NCBI RefSeq assembly: GCF_050589825.1
Contig: NZ_JBNGOZ010000003.1
Span: 186,001-250,000 of the forward strand
Direction of reading: 5' to 3'
From: Carboxylicivirga longa
GTDB taxonomy: Bacteria > Bacteroidota > Bacteroidia > Bacteroidales > Marinilabiliaceae
DNA length: 64,000 bases
In this document: positions 18,730 through 27,186 of the stretch, in pieces
Position numbering within the stretch: position 1 is the first letter of the stretch
Layout of the letters: every line of letters begins with the position of its first letter
Notes under the pieces: generated by a model
The model's input: only the letters and a program-made list of their open reading frames with translations
Told to the model about the DNA's origin: nothing
Database searches by the model: none
Program-made: the position numbers and the translations under genes

Positions 18730-19608
18730 CTATTTCAGAAGAGGAGTGATCTGAGCAGCCTTCTCCTCCATTTTCAACCTGCGATACGCCACACTTAAGC
18801 AGGCAATAATTGCTTTGTCCTTGGGTGAGAAGCTATGCGCTTTTTCCAAATAGGGTAGTGACTTCTTATAGTCCAAGGCAATTTCTTCCAGTTTCTGGGT
18901 AGAATTATGGTAATCCATCCTCGTGGGACTCTTCAGTGCTTCGTAGCGCTTTGTTTCCTTTTCATATAGGTGGTTTGTTAGCTTAAAGTAGATAACCCCC
19001 AGCTTCTTAATACTGTTTTTATGATTGGGGTGTAATGCCACTACCTTTTCCAACTCCGTTGCTGCCAATTGGTAATCTTTCAGCCGTTCGTAAGACGAGC
19101 CAAGCAAGTAGTGGTAAGTGTAGTTATTGGGTTCTACCTGAATAGCCGCATTTAAACACTCCACAGCCTGATCGTACTGCCGTGAGTTAAAATAGAGATA
19201 ACCAAGCTTTTTTGTAAACTCCGCCTGTTGATCAGGAAATAGCTTCTTACCCTTTAGCAAGGTCTGCTCAGCCTTATCAAACTGCTTAAGGCCCGCCTGC
19301 GCATCGCCCATGGCAGCGTATAAGTTGGCCTCCTCATAGTTGTTAGCTTGCGCTTTTTCTAACATTGTAAGTGCCTTAGCATAACTTTTCACCTTCACAT
19401 AATTCTGTCCTGCTTTGAAGAAGGAGAAAGCGTCGATTTGTCCGTTGGCTTCGTATAAATGAGCTGCTTTTTCATATAGTTCTGCCGCTGTGCGGTACTG
19501 CATTACGCTCTCCTGCATAATGGCATCACTCTTTATTACATCAGCCTCTTGAGCCATGCCAGTGGTCACCCAGGTGAGTAATATTATTATAAAAAGTTGT
19601 TTCATCAA
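18730..19608 (-). CDS. Secreted TPR-repeat protein
   Basis: This 292-residue protein has a signal peptide (MMKQLFIIILLTWVTTGMAQ) and a mature part made almost wholly of TPR units. Examples are YAAMGDAQAGLKQFDKAEQT, YFNSRQYDQAVECLNAAIQV and YLLGSSYERLKDYQLAATEL. It probably acts in the periplasm as a scaffold. It has the same layout as the 12.0 kb TPR gene, including the closing run PYLEKAHSFSPKDKAIIACL, which resembles PYMEKAHEVQPEEAGVLETL there. The two are therefore likely paralogues. The partner is not known. Confidence 0.82.
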   Translation of the reverse strand: MMKQLFIIILLTWVTTGMAQEADVIKSDAIMQESVMQYRTAAELYEKAAHLYEANGQIDAFSFFKAGQNYVKVKSYAKALTMLEKAQANNYEEANLYAAMGDAQAGLKQFDKAEQTLLKGKKLFPDQQAEFTKKLGYLYFNSRQYDQAVECLNAAIQVEPNNYTYHYLLGSSYERLKDYQLAATELEKVVALHPNHKNSIKKLGVIYFKLTNHLYEKETKRYEALKSPTRMDYHNSTQKLEEIALDYKKSLPYLEKAHSFSPKDKAIIACLSVAYRRLKMEEKAAQITPLLK

Positions 19609-19734
19609 TATCTGTTTTTTTAGAGCTTAAGCTGCAAAATAACTGCGTTACTTTTAAATTTCAGTAAAAAAAGCACAAAATTATCGCACATCTCTTTATT
19701 CGCTATGATTCACGTGTTGTTTTTAAATAAAAAA

Positions 19735-19760
19735 AGCGACAAGTAAGGCTACTTGTCGCT
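19735..19760 (-). terminator. Intrinsic terminator downstream of a small TPR gene
   Basis: An 11-bp perfect stem (agcgacaagta / tacttgtcgct) with a four-base loop is followed on the minus strand by a run of seven T. It lies 23 bp past the stop codon at 19783. Confidence 0.88.
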
Positions 19761-19782
19761 CAATAATTTTATTATTTGGCAA

Positions 19783-20421
19783 TTAGCTCGCCAGGAAAGT
19801 ATCGATACCGCTCAGGATCGCCTGCGCATTTTTGTTAGCAGCATCATACTCTAAAGCCTTATTGGCAAATGCAGCTGCCTCGTCCAATACTGTTTTGGCT
19901 TTGGCCTTAATAGCATCCCACTGGTCGCGGTTACCATCCACGCGTGTATTCAAGATTTTCTGCCCCTTGGTGTAAAGCGCATTACTCTCTATTACATAGT
20001 AACCAGCCAACATTTTTTTCATGTGTTTCACATATTTACTGGTTCCATACTCTTCAATACCGGCCAACAGCACTTTTTCCATTTCCTTGTCTTTGTCCAT
20101 GCTCTTGCAAGCTGCCGCAATGTAATATGTTGCAGCATCAGGTTTATAACCTAGCTTTTTTGACTCGCCGTAATATTTCTGTGCTTTTTCATAATTTTTA
20201 ATTTTACGGGCACTGGTGGCGGTATTATATACCATGGCGGCATCCATTTCCTCATCACCCCAGGCAGCAATGGCCTTTTCAAAAGCTTCGAGTGCACCCT
20301 TATAATTTTTGGCTCTCAGTGCATCATTCCCCTGATTCTTGAATTCAACAGCACTTTCTTCCTGAGCAATAGCTCCTAAAGACATCATTAACGCAAGGGA
20401 TAAAGTTGCTAAATACTTCAT
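19783..20421 (-). CDS. Small secreted TPR-like protein
   Basis: This 212-residue protein begins with a signal peptide (MKYLATLSLALMMSLGAIAQ). TPR-like helix pairs follow: NQGNDALRAKNYKGALEAFE, YNTATSARKIKNYEKAQKYY and AAFANKALEYDAANKNAQAI. The gene stands alone between its own terminator and the threonine operon. It is related in style to the neighbouring TPR proteins but shorter. No catalytic motif is present and its role is unknown. Confidence 0.8.
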   Translation of the reverse strand: MKYLATLSLALMMSLGAIAQEESAVEFKNQGNDALRAKNYKGALEAFEKAIAAWGDEEMDAAMVYNTATSARKIKNYEKAQKYYGESKKLGYKPDAATYYIAAACKSMDKDKEMEKVLLAGIEEYGTSKYVKHMKKMLAGYYVIESNALYTKGQKILNTRVDGNRDQWDAIKAKAKTVLDEAAAFANKALEYDAANKNAQAILSGIDTFLAS

Positions 20422-20532
20422 AACAATTCTTTTTTTTTATTTTCAATTGATACAATGTTCTTCAATGGATGTAAAAATAGTTTTTTTTTGAAAATATCTA
20501 AAAAAAGCCTTTATTTTTTAAAACAATCAGAG

Positions 20533-21837
20533 CTACACTCCGCCCTTTCTACACAGTAATTCTTTGAAATGATCATAGGATTTTGAGCTTTGTTCGCTCT
20601 TCTTACTGCCCTGCATAAAGGCGCGCAGGCGCTCCGGCTGTTCAACAGTACGCTCCAGTGTTAGTTCCACGGCCTCAGGGAATTTGGCCGGATGGGCGGT
20701 GCCCAGAAACACTCCGTACTCCCCATTTTGCAGTTGTTCCTCAAGTATAGCGCAGGCCGTTGCTCCATGTGGATCCAAGACATAATTCGCGGATGCAAAA
20801 AAGTTTTTGATACTTGAGAAAATAGTTGCGTCATCGACGGCATGTGCCATCAGATGGGCTTTTATGCGTGTTACATCGTGCTGAAAGAGGTCCTCGATGC
20901 GTGCCCAGTTACTGGGATCCCCCACATCCATGGCATTGGCCGGAGTAGCAATGCTGGGTCTTGCCGCATAGTGCCCGGTTGCCAGGTACTGTGGTACCAC
21001 ATCGTTACGATTAGTAGCGGCGATAAAGCGTTTAATGGGCAATCCCATGCGCTGCGCTACTAATCCCGCTGTCAGGTTACCGAAATTACCACTGGGCACA
21101 GCCACCACTACATCACGATGTCCCTGCTTTATGGCCTGAGCATATGCATGAAAATAATACACCATTTGAGGCAGGAAACGCGCCACATTAATGGAGTTGG
21201 CTGAAGTAAGCGTCATGGCTTCCCGCAGCTCTTCATCCATAAAGGCCGTTTTAACCAATCGCTGGCAGTCATCAAAGGTACCCGCTATTTCGATGGGCGT
21301 AATATTCTGCCCCAGGGTCGTAAACTGCATCTCCTGCACCTTAGAGACTAAACCTTTAGGATACAGCACAAAGACACGCACCCCTTTTACGCCCAGAAAG
21401 CCATTGGCCACGGCACTGCCCGTATCACCTGAAGTCGCCACCAACACATTGATGGGGCGCTCATCTGTTCGGGTGAAATGTGCCATTACACGGGCCAGAA
21501 AGCGGGCACCTATATCTTTAAAGGCCAGTGTGGGACCGTGAAAGAGTTCCAGCGCACCCAAACGCTCATTAACGGGTATCAGGGGAACGGGGAAGTTAAA
21601 GGCCTCCCTTGTAAGCGTTTGGAAAGCAGACTCAGGTATGTCCGGACAAAAGAATGGGCGCAGTGTCTCAAAACCAATGTCACCCAGAGACATGTCCGGC
21701 AGCTTCAACCAGAAATCGTTGCTCAGCATGGGTATGGTCTCGGGCATGTACAATCCCTTATCGGGTGCCAGCCCACTGATGACAGCCGTTTTTAGCGGAT
21801 GGCGCAGATTTTTATCGTTGGTACTATAATAAAGCAT
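20533..21837 (-). CDS. thrC: Threonine synthase
   Basis: ThrC is the PLP enzyme that turns O-phosphohomoserine into threonine and phosphate. The 434-residue protein shows the PLP-lysine segment ELFHGPTLAFKDIGARFLAR, the phosphate/PLP loop ATSGDTGSAVANGFLG and VVAVPSGNFGNLTAGLVAQ. It belongs to the long N-terminally extended class that starts YYSTNDKNLRHPLKTAVISG. It is the last gene of the operon, three bases after the PGM-like gene. Part of the Gly/Asn-rich catalytic loop (ATNRNDVVPQYLATGHY) is standard. Confidence 0.96.
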   Translation of the reverse strand: MLYYSTNDKNLRHPLKTAVISGLAPDKGLYMPETIPMLSNDFWLKLPDMSLGDIGFETLRPFFCPDIPESAFQTLTREAFNFPVPLIPVNERLGALELFHGPTLAFKDIGARFLARVMAHFTRTDERPINVLVATSGDTGSAVANGFLGVKGVRVFVLYPKGLVSKVQEMQFTTLGQNITPIEIAGTFDDCQRLVKTAFMDEELREAMTLTSANSINVARFLPQMVYYFHAYAQAIKQGHRDVVVAVPSGNFGNLTAGLVAQRMGLPIKRFIAATNRNDVVPQYLATGHYAARPSIATPANAMDVGDPSNWARIEDLFQHDVTRIKAHLMAHAVDDATIFSSIKNFFASANYVLDPHGATACAILEEQLQNGEYGVFLGTAHPAKFPEAVELTLERTVEQPERLRAFMQGSKKSEQSSKSYDHFKELLCRKGGV

Positions 21838-21840
21838 AGA

Positions 21841-23049
21841 TTATTTTTTAGCAGATAATAATAAGGGCATAAAAGCCGTCTGATCAACAAAACCAAGGCT
21901 TCCTTCTTGCACGGAGACCTCATTATACACGGTTACCTTATCGGCATTAGCCCCAGGCTGATAGAGCATAAAAGGCACATGATCGCGCGTGTGGGTGCGT
22001 AGCGCACAGGGCGTCGGATGATCGGGCAGGAAAGCTACCGTCAGTGCCTCGGGATGCTCATCGAGGTAGGCCAACACGGGCTTTACAACATGCTGATCAA
22101 TATCCTCCAGTGTTCTTATCTTTAAGGCCACATCCCCTTCGTGCCCCGCCTCATCGGGTGCCTCAATGTGCAGATAGACATAGTCATGATCGTTCAGGGC
22201 TGCCAGGGCTGCCGCTGCTTTGCCTGAATAATTGGTATCATACAAACCCGTTGCCCCTTCCACATGTAGGGATTCCAATCCGGCCAGGCGTCCCAGGCCA
22301 TGAATCAGATCCACTGCCGAAATCACCGCTCCTTTCTCAATACCATACAGGGTTTTCAGATTAGGCATATCCGGTCGCACCCCCGGCGACCAGGGCCAAA
22401 TCATGTTGGCCACAGGCAATCCCTTCTTTCGGCGATGCACATTCACAGGGTGATTACACAAAAGCTCATTGGAAGCAAACATTAACTGGCGCAAACGCTT
22501 GGCTGTGGCGTTGTGTTCAAATGGCCGTGGCAGCACCGTCTCCACATATTCATCCGGTACATCGTGGGGCGGTGTGCATTCCATGCCGGGTACTCCTCCT
22601 TTAATGCGTAGCACATGTCGATAACTCACCCCAGTATAAAATTCCACCTGCTCATCCCCCAGCTGTTCATTCAACACATCCACCAGCTGGCGTGCCTCGG
22701 TAGTGGAAATATGACCTGCCGAATGATTCAGCAGTTTGGCATTTTCCACTGTTACCAGGTTGCAGCGAAACACCAGGTCATCAGGTGCCAGATCAAGCCC
22801 CAATGAAGTGGCCTCCAGAACCCCTCGTCCCTGGTAGTAGCGCTCGGCATCGTATCCCATGATGGTCATGTTAGCCACCTCACTGCCCGGATGCAGCGAA
22901 TCAGGAATGGTCTTAAGCGTGCCACAGCGCGAGCGTTGGCAGAGGCGATCGATGTGCGGTGTACGTGCCGCCATCATGGGGGTTTTATTCCCCAGGCTTT
23001 CAATGGGCCGGTCGGCAAAACCATCGGCCAGTATTACTAAATGTTTCAT
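21841..23049 (-). CDS. Phosphoglycerate-mutase-like (ApgM family) protein, probable homoserine kinase
   Basis: This 402-residue protein belongs to the alkaline-phosphatase-like, archaeal-type cofactor-independent phosphoglycerate mutase family. The ATG at 23049 gives the typical opening MKHLVILADGFADRP. Other landmarks are the metal/nucleophile region HPGSEVANMTIMGYDAERYY, GRGVLEATSLGLDLAPDDLV, YLHIEAPDEAGHEGD and FLPDHPTPCALRTHTRDHVP. It sits between thrA and thrC where other bacteria have thrB, and no GHMP-type homoserine kinase is seen. From memory, PGM-like proteins have been shown to act as homoserine kinase in Bacteroides-type bacteria. I infer that role here rather than glycolytic mutase activity. 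Confidence 0.85.
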   Translation of the reverse strand: MKHLVILADGFADRPIESLGNKTPMMAARTPHIDRLCQRSRCGTLKTIPDSLHPGSEVANMTIMGYDAERYYQGRGVLEATSLGLDLAPDDLVFRCNLVTVENAKLLNHSAGHISTTEARQLVDVLNEQLGDEQVEFYTGVSYRHVLRIKGGVPGMECTPPHDVPDEYVETVLPRPFEHNATAKRLRQLMFASNELLCNHPVNVHRRKKGLPVANMIWPWSPGVRPDMPNLKTLYGIEKGAVISAVDLIHGLGRLAGLESLHVEGATGLYDTNYSGKAAAALAALNDHDYVYLHIEAPDEAGHEGDVALKIRTLEDIDQHVVKPVLAYLDEHPEALTVAFLPDHPTPCALRTHTRDHVPFMLYQPGANADKVTVYNEVSVQEGSLGFVDQTAFMPLLLSAKK

Positions 23050-23162
23050 GCAATAAAAATTTCTTTTCAATGGTCACTTAGAATGTGCCAAGGCGCATTC
23101 TAAGTGATAAGATATTAGTTAAAAGGAACACAAGCGCTTTTGACAGAATACGATATGATCCT

Positions 23163-25589
23163 TTATAAATTAAGTACTTTAATAATATCGGCAAACACCC
23201 CTGCTGCCGTCACATCGGCACCCGCCCCATAGCCTTTAATCTCCATGGGATGATCATAATAATAATCTGATCGCAGCAGTACCTTGTTATTACTGTCGGC
23301 CAGCTGGTAAAGCGGATGTTCAACATCCACCTCCACAAAGCCCACCCGAGCCTGTCCGCCTTTGAGAGCCGCCACATAGCGCAGCACTTTGCCTTTTGCC
23401 TCGGCAGCACTTCGTTGTTGTTCAAAGATCATATCATAGTCCTCTAAACGCCTCAGAAAATCCGATACAGATTCCTCCCGGAATAGATCTGAAGGAATAA
23501 ACGATGTGGTTTCAATGTGCTCCTCTTCAAGGGCATATTCACTCTCCCGAGCCAGTATCAGCAGCTTACGTACCACATCAGTACCGCTCAGGTCGATGCG
23601 CGGATCCGGTTCACTATACCCCTTTCCCATGGCCTCTTTCACAACTTTTGAAAGGGGATTTTGCGCACTTACATTATTAAGAATGTAATTTAAGGTACCC
23701 GACAAAACCCCTTCCAGCTGCAGGATGCGGTCTCCGCTCTGCACCAGGCTATTAATCGTGTTAATAATGGGCAATCCTGCTCCCACATTGGTCTCAAACA
23801 GGTACTTCACACCCTTGTTGCGCGCCGTCTTTTTTAAGTTGGCATAATGCTCATAGGCCGAAGCACCGGCAATTTTATTGGCCGTTACCACCGACACATT
23901 GTTTTCGAGCAAACGCTGGTAGTGGCCGGCTACCGCTGCACTTGCTGTACAATCGACAAACACACTGTTGGAGTAGTTGTTGGTAATAATTTGATCAACA
24001 AATTGATTCATTGTTCCTGCCGGAGCAACCTGCAAGCGATCCAAGGCCTGATTGAGGGGCAGTCCCCGCTCACTAAAAACCATGCCCCTGGAATTGGCCA
24101 GCCCGGCCAGACGAATGCTCAGGTGCTCCGTCTTGAGCAGGCGCTGGGCTTGCCGCTCTATTTTTTGCAGCAGGCTCTTGCCCACCACTCCCACTCCCAC
24201 CAGATAGAGATGAATGGCCTGGTAGGAGCTCAGGAAAAAGGCTTCGTGGACCACATTCAGGCTCTTGCGCAGATCGGCATCCCGAATGACAAAGGAAATA
24301 TTCAGCTCCGAAGCCCCCTGTGCAATGGCATAGATGTTAATACCGTTACGCCCCAGGCTATCAAAGAGACGACCTGACACGCCAGCCGATCGTTTCATGC
24401 CCTCACCTACAATGGCCACCACCGCCATATCCTTCTCTACGGTAACACCATTAATGGCTCCCCTCGCAATTTCCTTCTCAAAGGTTCTGATCAGGGCCAG
24501 GCGTGCCGTTTCCGCATCGCCCTGATCCAGCACAACACTGATACTGTTCTCGCTGGAGGCTTGTGAGATCAGGATAATATTGATATCGGCCGCTGCCAGA
24601 GCGCTGAACAAACGCATAGAGATACCGGTGACACCAATCATGCCACTTCCCTGCAGCGTCAGCAATGCTACCTCACGGATGGATGATAGGCCCTTCACCG
24701 TCTTTTGGGCATCACGATGTTCGTCAATCAGGGTACCCGGCGATGCGGGTTGAAAAGTATTTTTTACCCGGATGGGTATTTTCTTCTGAAGTGCCGGCAG
24801 TATGGTGGGCGGATAGATGACCTTGGCCCCGAAGTGCGACAGCTCCATGGCCTCGGCATAGCTCAGGTGATCAATGCAATAGGCACGTTTGATCAAACGG
24901 GGATCAGCCGACATAAAACCATCCACGTCAGTCCATATTTCCAGCTGCCCGGCACCCACACCGGCTGCCAGCAAAGCGGCTGAATAATCAGAGCCCCCAC
25001 GTCCCAGGGTGGTGGTCTCTCCCTGCTCGTTACCGGCAATAAAACCCGGGAATACATTCACATGCCCTAATGAAAAGCGCAGTTCACCAAGGGCCTGGAG
25101 CGTATTGGTCAGCTGCACCTGATGCCCCCGCCCGTTGGCCTCCGTGCTAATGAAACGGCGACTATCGAACAGTTGGGCATTGCCCAGGCGTGCACTCAGT
25201 AGCAAGGCAGAGATTCTTTCGCCCGTAGCTACTATCGTATCATAACTCTTGGTGCTCAGTTCGCGGGTGAGACTCACCCCTTTCAGCACCTGCGTCAGCT
25301 CTTGCCAGATACCCTCATAGTCTTTTGTAACAGCCATCTGTTGCACAGGTGTCAGTAGCGACTTTATTAATTGTCGGTGAGTGTTGTCCAACTCATCTAG
25401 CAAAGTCTCGTAGGGATCACCCACTTTTGCCAGTTGAGCCGCCTTGGTTAGACGATCGGTCACACCACTTACCGCCGATACCACAACAATTAGCGGCGTG
25501 GATGCTGCCGTCTGCTCAATGATGCGCTGTACTTTTCGGATGCTTGCGTCACTTCCCATGGAAGTACCGCCAAATTTTAACACCTTCAT
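23163..25589 (-). CDS. thrA: Bifunctional aspartokinase / homoserine dehydrogenase
   Basis: ThrA carries out the first and third steps of threonine synthesis from aspartate. The N-terminal aspartokinase (about residues 1-290) opens with MKVLKFGGTSMGS and has TTLGRGGSDYSAALLAAG. Two ACT domains follow at about 310-460 (IGVTGISMRLFSALAAADIN; SAGVSGRLFDSLGRNGIN). The C-terminal homoserine dehydrogenase has the Rossmann loop VGVGVVGKSLLQ, VTANKIAGASAYEHY, the site ETNVGAGLPIINT and SGTLNYILN. The length of 808 residues is close to E. coli ThrA. It is first in the thr operon and is preceded by a short Thr/Ile-rich ORF that may be its leader peptide. Confidence 0.97.
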   Translation of the reverse strand: MKVLKFGGTSMGSDASIRKVQRIIEQTAASTPLIVVVSAVSGVTDRLTKAAQLAKVGDPYETLLDELDNTHRQLIKSLLTPVQQMAVTKDYEGIWQELTQVLKGVSLTRELSTKSYDTIVATGERISALLLSARLGNAQLFDSRRFISTEANGRGHQVQLTNTLQALGELRFSLGHVNVFPGFIAGNEQGETTTLGRGGSDYSAALLAAGVGAGQLEIWTDVDGFMSADPRLIKRAYCIDHLSYAEAMELSHFGAKVIYPPTILPALQKKIPIRVKNTFQPASPGTLIDEHRDAQKTVKGLSSIREVALLTLQGSGMIGVTGISMRLFSALAAADINIILISQASSENSISVVLDQGDAETARLALIRTFEKEIARGAINGVTVEKDMAVVAIVGEGMKRSAGVSGRLFDSLGRNGINIYAIAQGASELNISFVIRDADLRKSLNVVHEAFFLSSYQAIHLYLVGVGVVGKSLLQKIERQAQRLLKTEHLSIRLAGLANSRGMVFSERGLPLNQALDRLQVAPAGTMNQFVDQIITNNYSNSVFVDCTASAAVAGHYQRLLENNVSVVTANKIAGASAYEHYANLKKTARNKGVKYLFETNVGAGLPIINTINSLVQSGDRILQLEGVLSGTLNYILNNVSAQNPLSKVVKEAMGKGYSEPDPRIDLSGTDVVRKLLILARESEYALEEEHIETTSFIPSDLFREESVSDFLRRLEDYDMIFEQQRSAAEAKGKVLRYVAALKGGQARVGFVEVDVEHPLYQLADSNNKVLLRSDYYYDHPMEIKGYGAGADVTAAGVFADIIKVLNL

Positions 25590-25706
25590 ATTGTTAGTTT
25601 TAGTTACTGGCTTGTAATGTATTTATAAACAGGACACCCGTTTCTGCCCAGTGGCACTACAGCAGCCATAGATATTGTAAAGAGAATGATATATACGACC
25701 CGCCCC

Positions 25707-25757
25707 CTAAGGGGTGATAAAAATGGTGTGGATAATCATATAGTAGTACAGATCCAT
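25707..25757 (-). CDS. Candidate threonine-operon leader peptide (16 codons)
   Basis: A 16-codon frame (MDLYYYMIIHTIFITP) lies 117 bp upstream of thrA on the same strand. It holds two Thr and four Ile codons near its end, which recalls enteric ThrL. A putative promoter (TTG at 25818-25816, 18 bp, TATTTTTG at 25797-25790) would start transcription about 25 bases upstream. A small CCCC-tta-GGGG hairpin overlaps the stop. The candidate terminator downstream (AAACGGG / CCTGTTT, about 25650-25635) is weak and its T-run is short. This is a suggestion, not a firm gene. Confidence 0.35.
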   Translation of the reverse strand: MDLYYYMIIHTIFITP

Positions 25758-25789
25758 TATATTGCGGTCGTAAATTGATTAATTCATAA

Positions 25790-25818
25790 CAAAAATAGGG
25801 ATATATAATTTAATTCAA
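25790..25818 (-). promoter_or_regulatory. Putative thr-operon promoter inside the mtnA terminator
   Basis: On the minus strand a TTG (25818-25816) is followed after 18 bp by TATTTTTG (25797-25790), a full match to the Bacteroidota -7 consensus TAnnTTTG. The spacer is one or two bases short of the usual 19-21. The element lies within the inverted repeat that ends mtnA. Confidence 0.45.
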
Positions 25819-25838
25819 AATTATATATCCCTATTTTT
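25791..25838 (-). terminator. Terminator of mtnA, 20-bp perfect inverted repeat
   Basis: Bases 25791-25810 and 25819-25838 are perfect reverse complements separated by eight bases. The stem is AU-rich apart from the central AGGG/CCCT, and T-rich tracts lie at the ends. It is 65 bp downstream of mtnA. Confidence 0.75.
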
Positions 25839-25902
25839 TAATAAATTATCACCACCCTAAATCACAGAGCCTTGTAGAATAAGGTACAGCAACATGATTT
25901 CA

Positions 25903-26955
25903 TCACCCCTCGGCAGCGGTATCCGTTTTTAAGGCATGTAGCTCGGAGGGTTTGAAGATGCCACGATCCGTGATAAAGGCCGTAATATATTGGGAAGAAG
26001 TTACATCAAAGGCAGGATTCAATCCCCGGCATCCCGGTGCTGCCATGCGTATCTTTCGCATCACCCCCTCCTCGTCGGGACCTTCGTGATAAAGTAGTTC
26101 TTCATCCGCACGTTCTTCAATGGGAATGGATGCACCACTATCGGCATTAAAATCAAAGGTGCTAAAGGGCGCCGCCACATAAAAGGGAAGTCCGAATTCT
26201 TTGGCCAGGATGGCCTTTTCCAGTGTGCCAATTTTATTGGCCACATCGCCATTGGCTGCAATGCGGTCGGCTCCGGTAATTACCAGGTCCACCTCACCCC
26301 TTGCCATATAGAATGCCGCCGCATTGTCGGCAATAATTTTATGTGCTATGCCATTATGAAACAGCTCATAGGCCGTCAGGCGTGCCCCCTGTCCCCGTGG
26401 ACGCGTCTCATCCACATAAACAAAAGGGCTTTTGCCCGCCTGCTTGGCTGTATAAACCGGCGACAAGGCAGATCCATAATCCACAAAGGCCAGCCAGCCG
26501 GCATTGCAATGAGTAAGCACCCTTGCATCATCCGGCAAGAGGGTATTTCCGTACTCCCCAATGCTTTGACACATTCGCGCATCCGCATCGGCCCAATCCT
26601 GTGCCGCCTTGCCAGCCTGCTGCACTGACTCTAGGCCCGCCATATATACTTTTTGAGTGGCATGGAATAAATTTACTGCGGTGGGCCGGGTGGCTTCTAT
26701 CAGCAGTCGTGCCTTAGTGATCGCCCCCTCATCCTTCAGTGAGACAAAGGCCTGGGCCATGGCAAAGCCCGCCGTAGCACCAATGGCACCGGCACCCCGT
26801 ACCGCCATATGGGCAATGGCAGCAGCTGTCTCCCGGTAATCCTTACAATGCAGTATCTCCAGCTGAAAGGGTAGTTTGCGTTGGTCGATCAGGCTCACCA
26901 CATTGCTCTGCCGATCGTACCACACCGTGCGGTAATGTTGATTATGAATAAGCAT
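25903..26955 (-). CDS. mtnA: Methylthioribose-1-phosphate isomerase
   Basis: MtnA isomerises 5-methylthioribose-1-phosphate to methylthioribulose-1-phosphate in methionine salvage. The 350-residue protein has the family blocks MAVRGAGAIGATAGFAMAQA, LTHCNAGWLAFVDYGSALSP with the catalytic cysteine, YVDETRPRGQGARLTAYEL, VITGADRIAANGDVANKIGT with the catalytic aspartate, and YVAAPFSTFDF. No other salvage genes are nearby. Paralogues in this family include ribose-1,5-bisphosphate isomerases and eIF2B-like proteins, but the motif set fits MtnA. The gene is monocistronic, with its own terminator. Confidence 0.95.
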   Translation of the reverse strand: MLIHNQHYRTVWYDRQSNVVSLIDQRKLPFQLEILHCKDYRETAAAIAHMAVRGAGAIGATAGFAMAQAFVSLKDEGAITKARLLIEATRPTAVNLFHATQKVYMAGLESVQQAGKAAQDWADADARMCQSIGEYGNTLLPDDARVLTHCNAGWLAFVDYGSALSPVYTAKQAGKSPFVYVDETRPRGQGARLTAYELFHNGIAHKIIADNAAAFYMARGEVDLVITGADRIAANGDVANKIGTLEKAILAKEFGLPFYVAAPFSTFDFNADSGASIPIEERADEELLYHEGPDEEGVMRKIRMAAPGCRGLNPAFDVTSSQYITAFITDRGIFKPSELHALKTDTAAEG

Positions 26956-27186
26956 ATTCTTTGATTTTTGAATTTATTGGAAACCAACAGCAAGATAAGC
27001 AATCTCAGCAGAAAGCCTCCGAATTTCAAAAAACCGATTGGCAGTTTGAGAAAGCTAAGCCTCCTTCGACTCATTAACAGCGGAACCCGTAAGTCGCACA
27101 GCACGTAATTTTCAGCCTCCATGCTTTACTTTGGATCGCATTTTTTGTAAATTAAATTCAAAATTATCCACCACAAAATAATCGGT

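Noticed and set aside
26895..27122. A 75-codon frame on the minus strand overlapping the mtnA start
   Set aside because: It overlaps the start of a certain gene in another frame and shows no family features or promoter.
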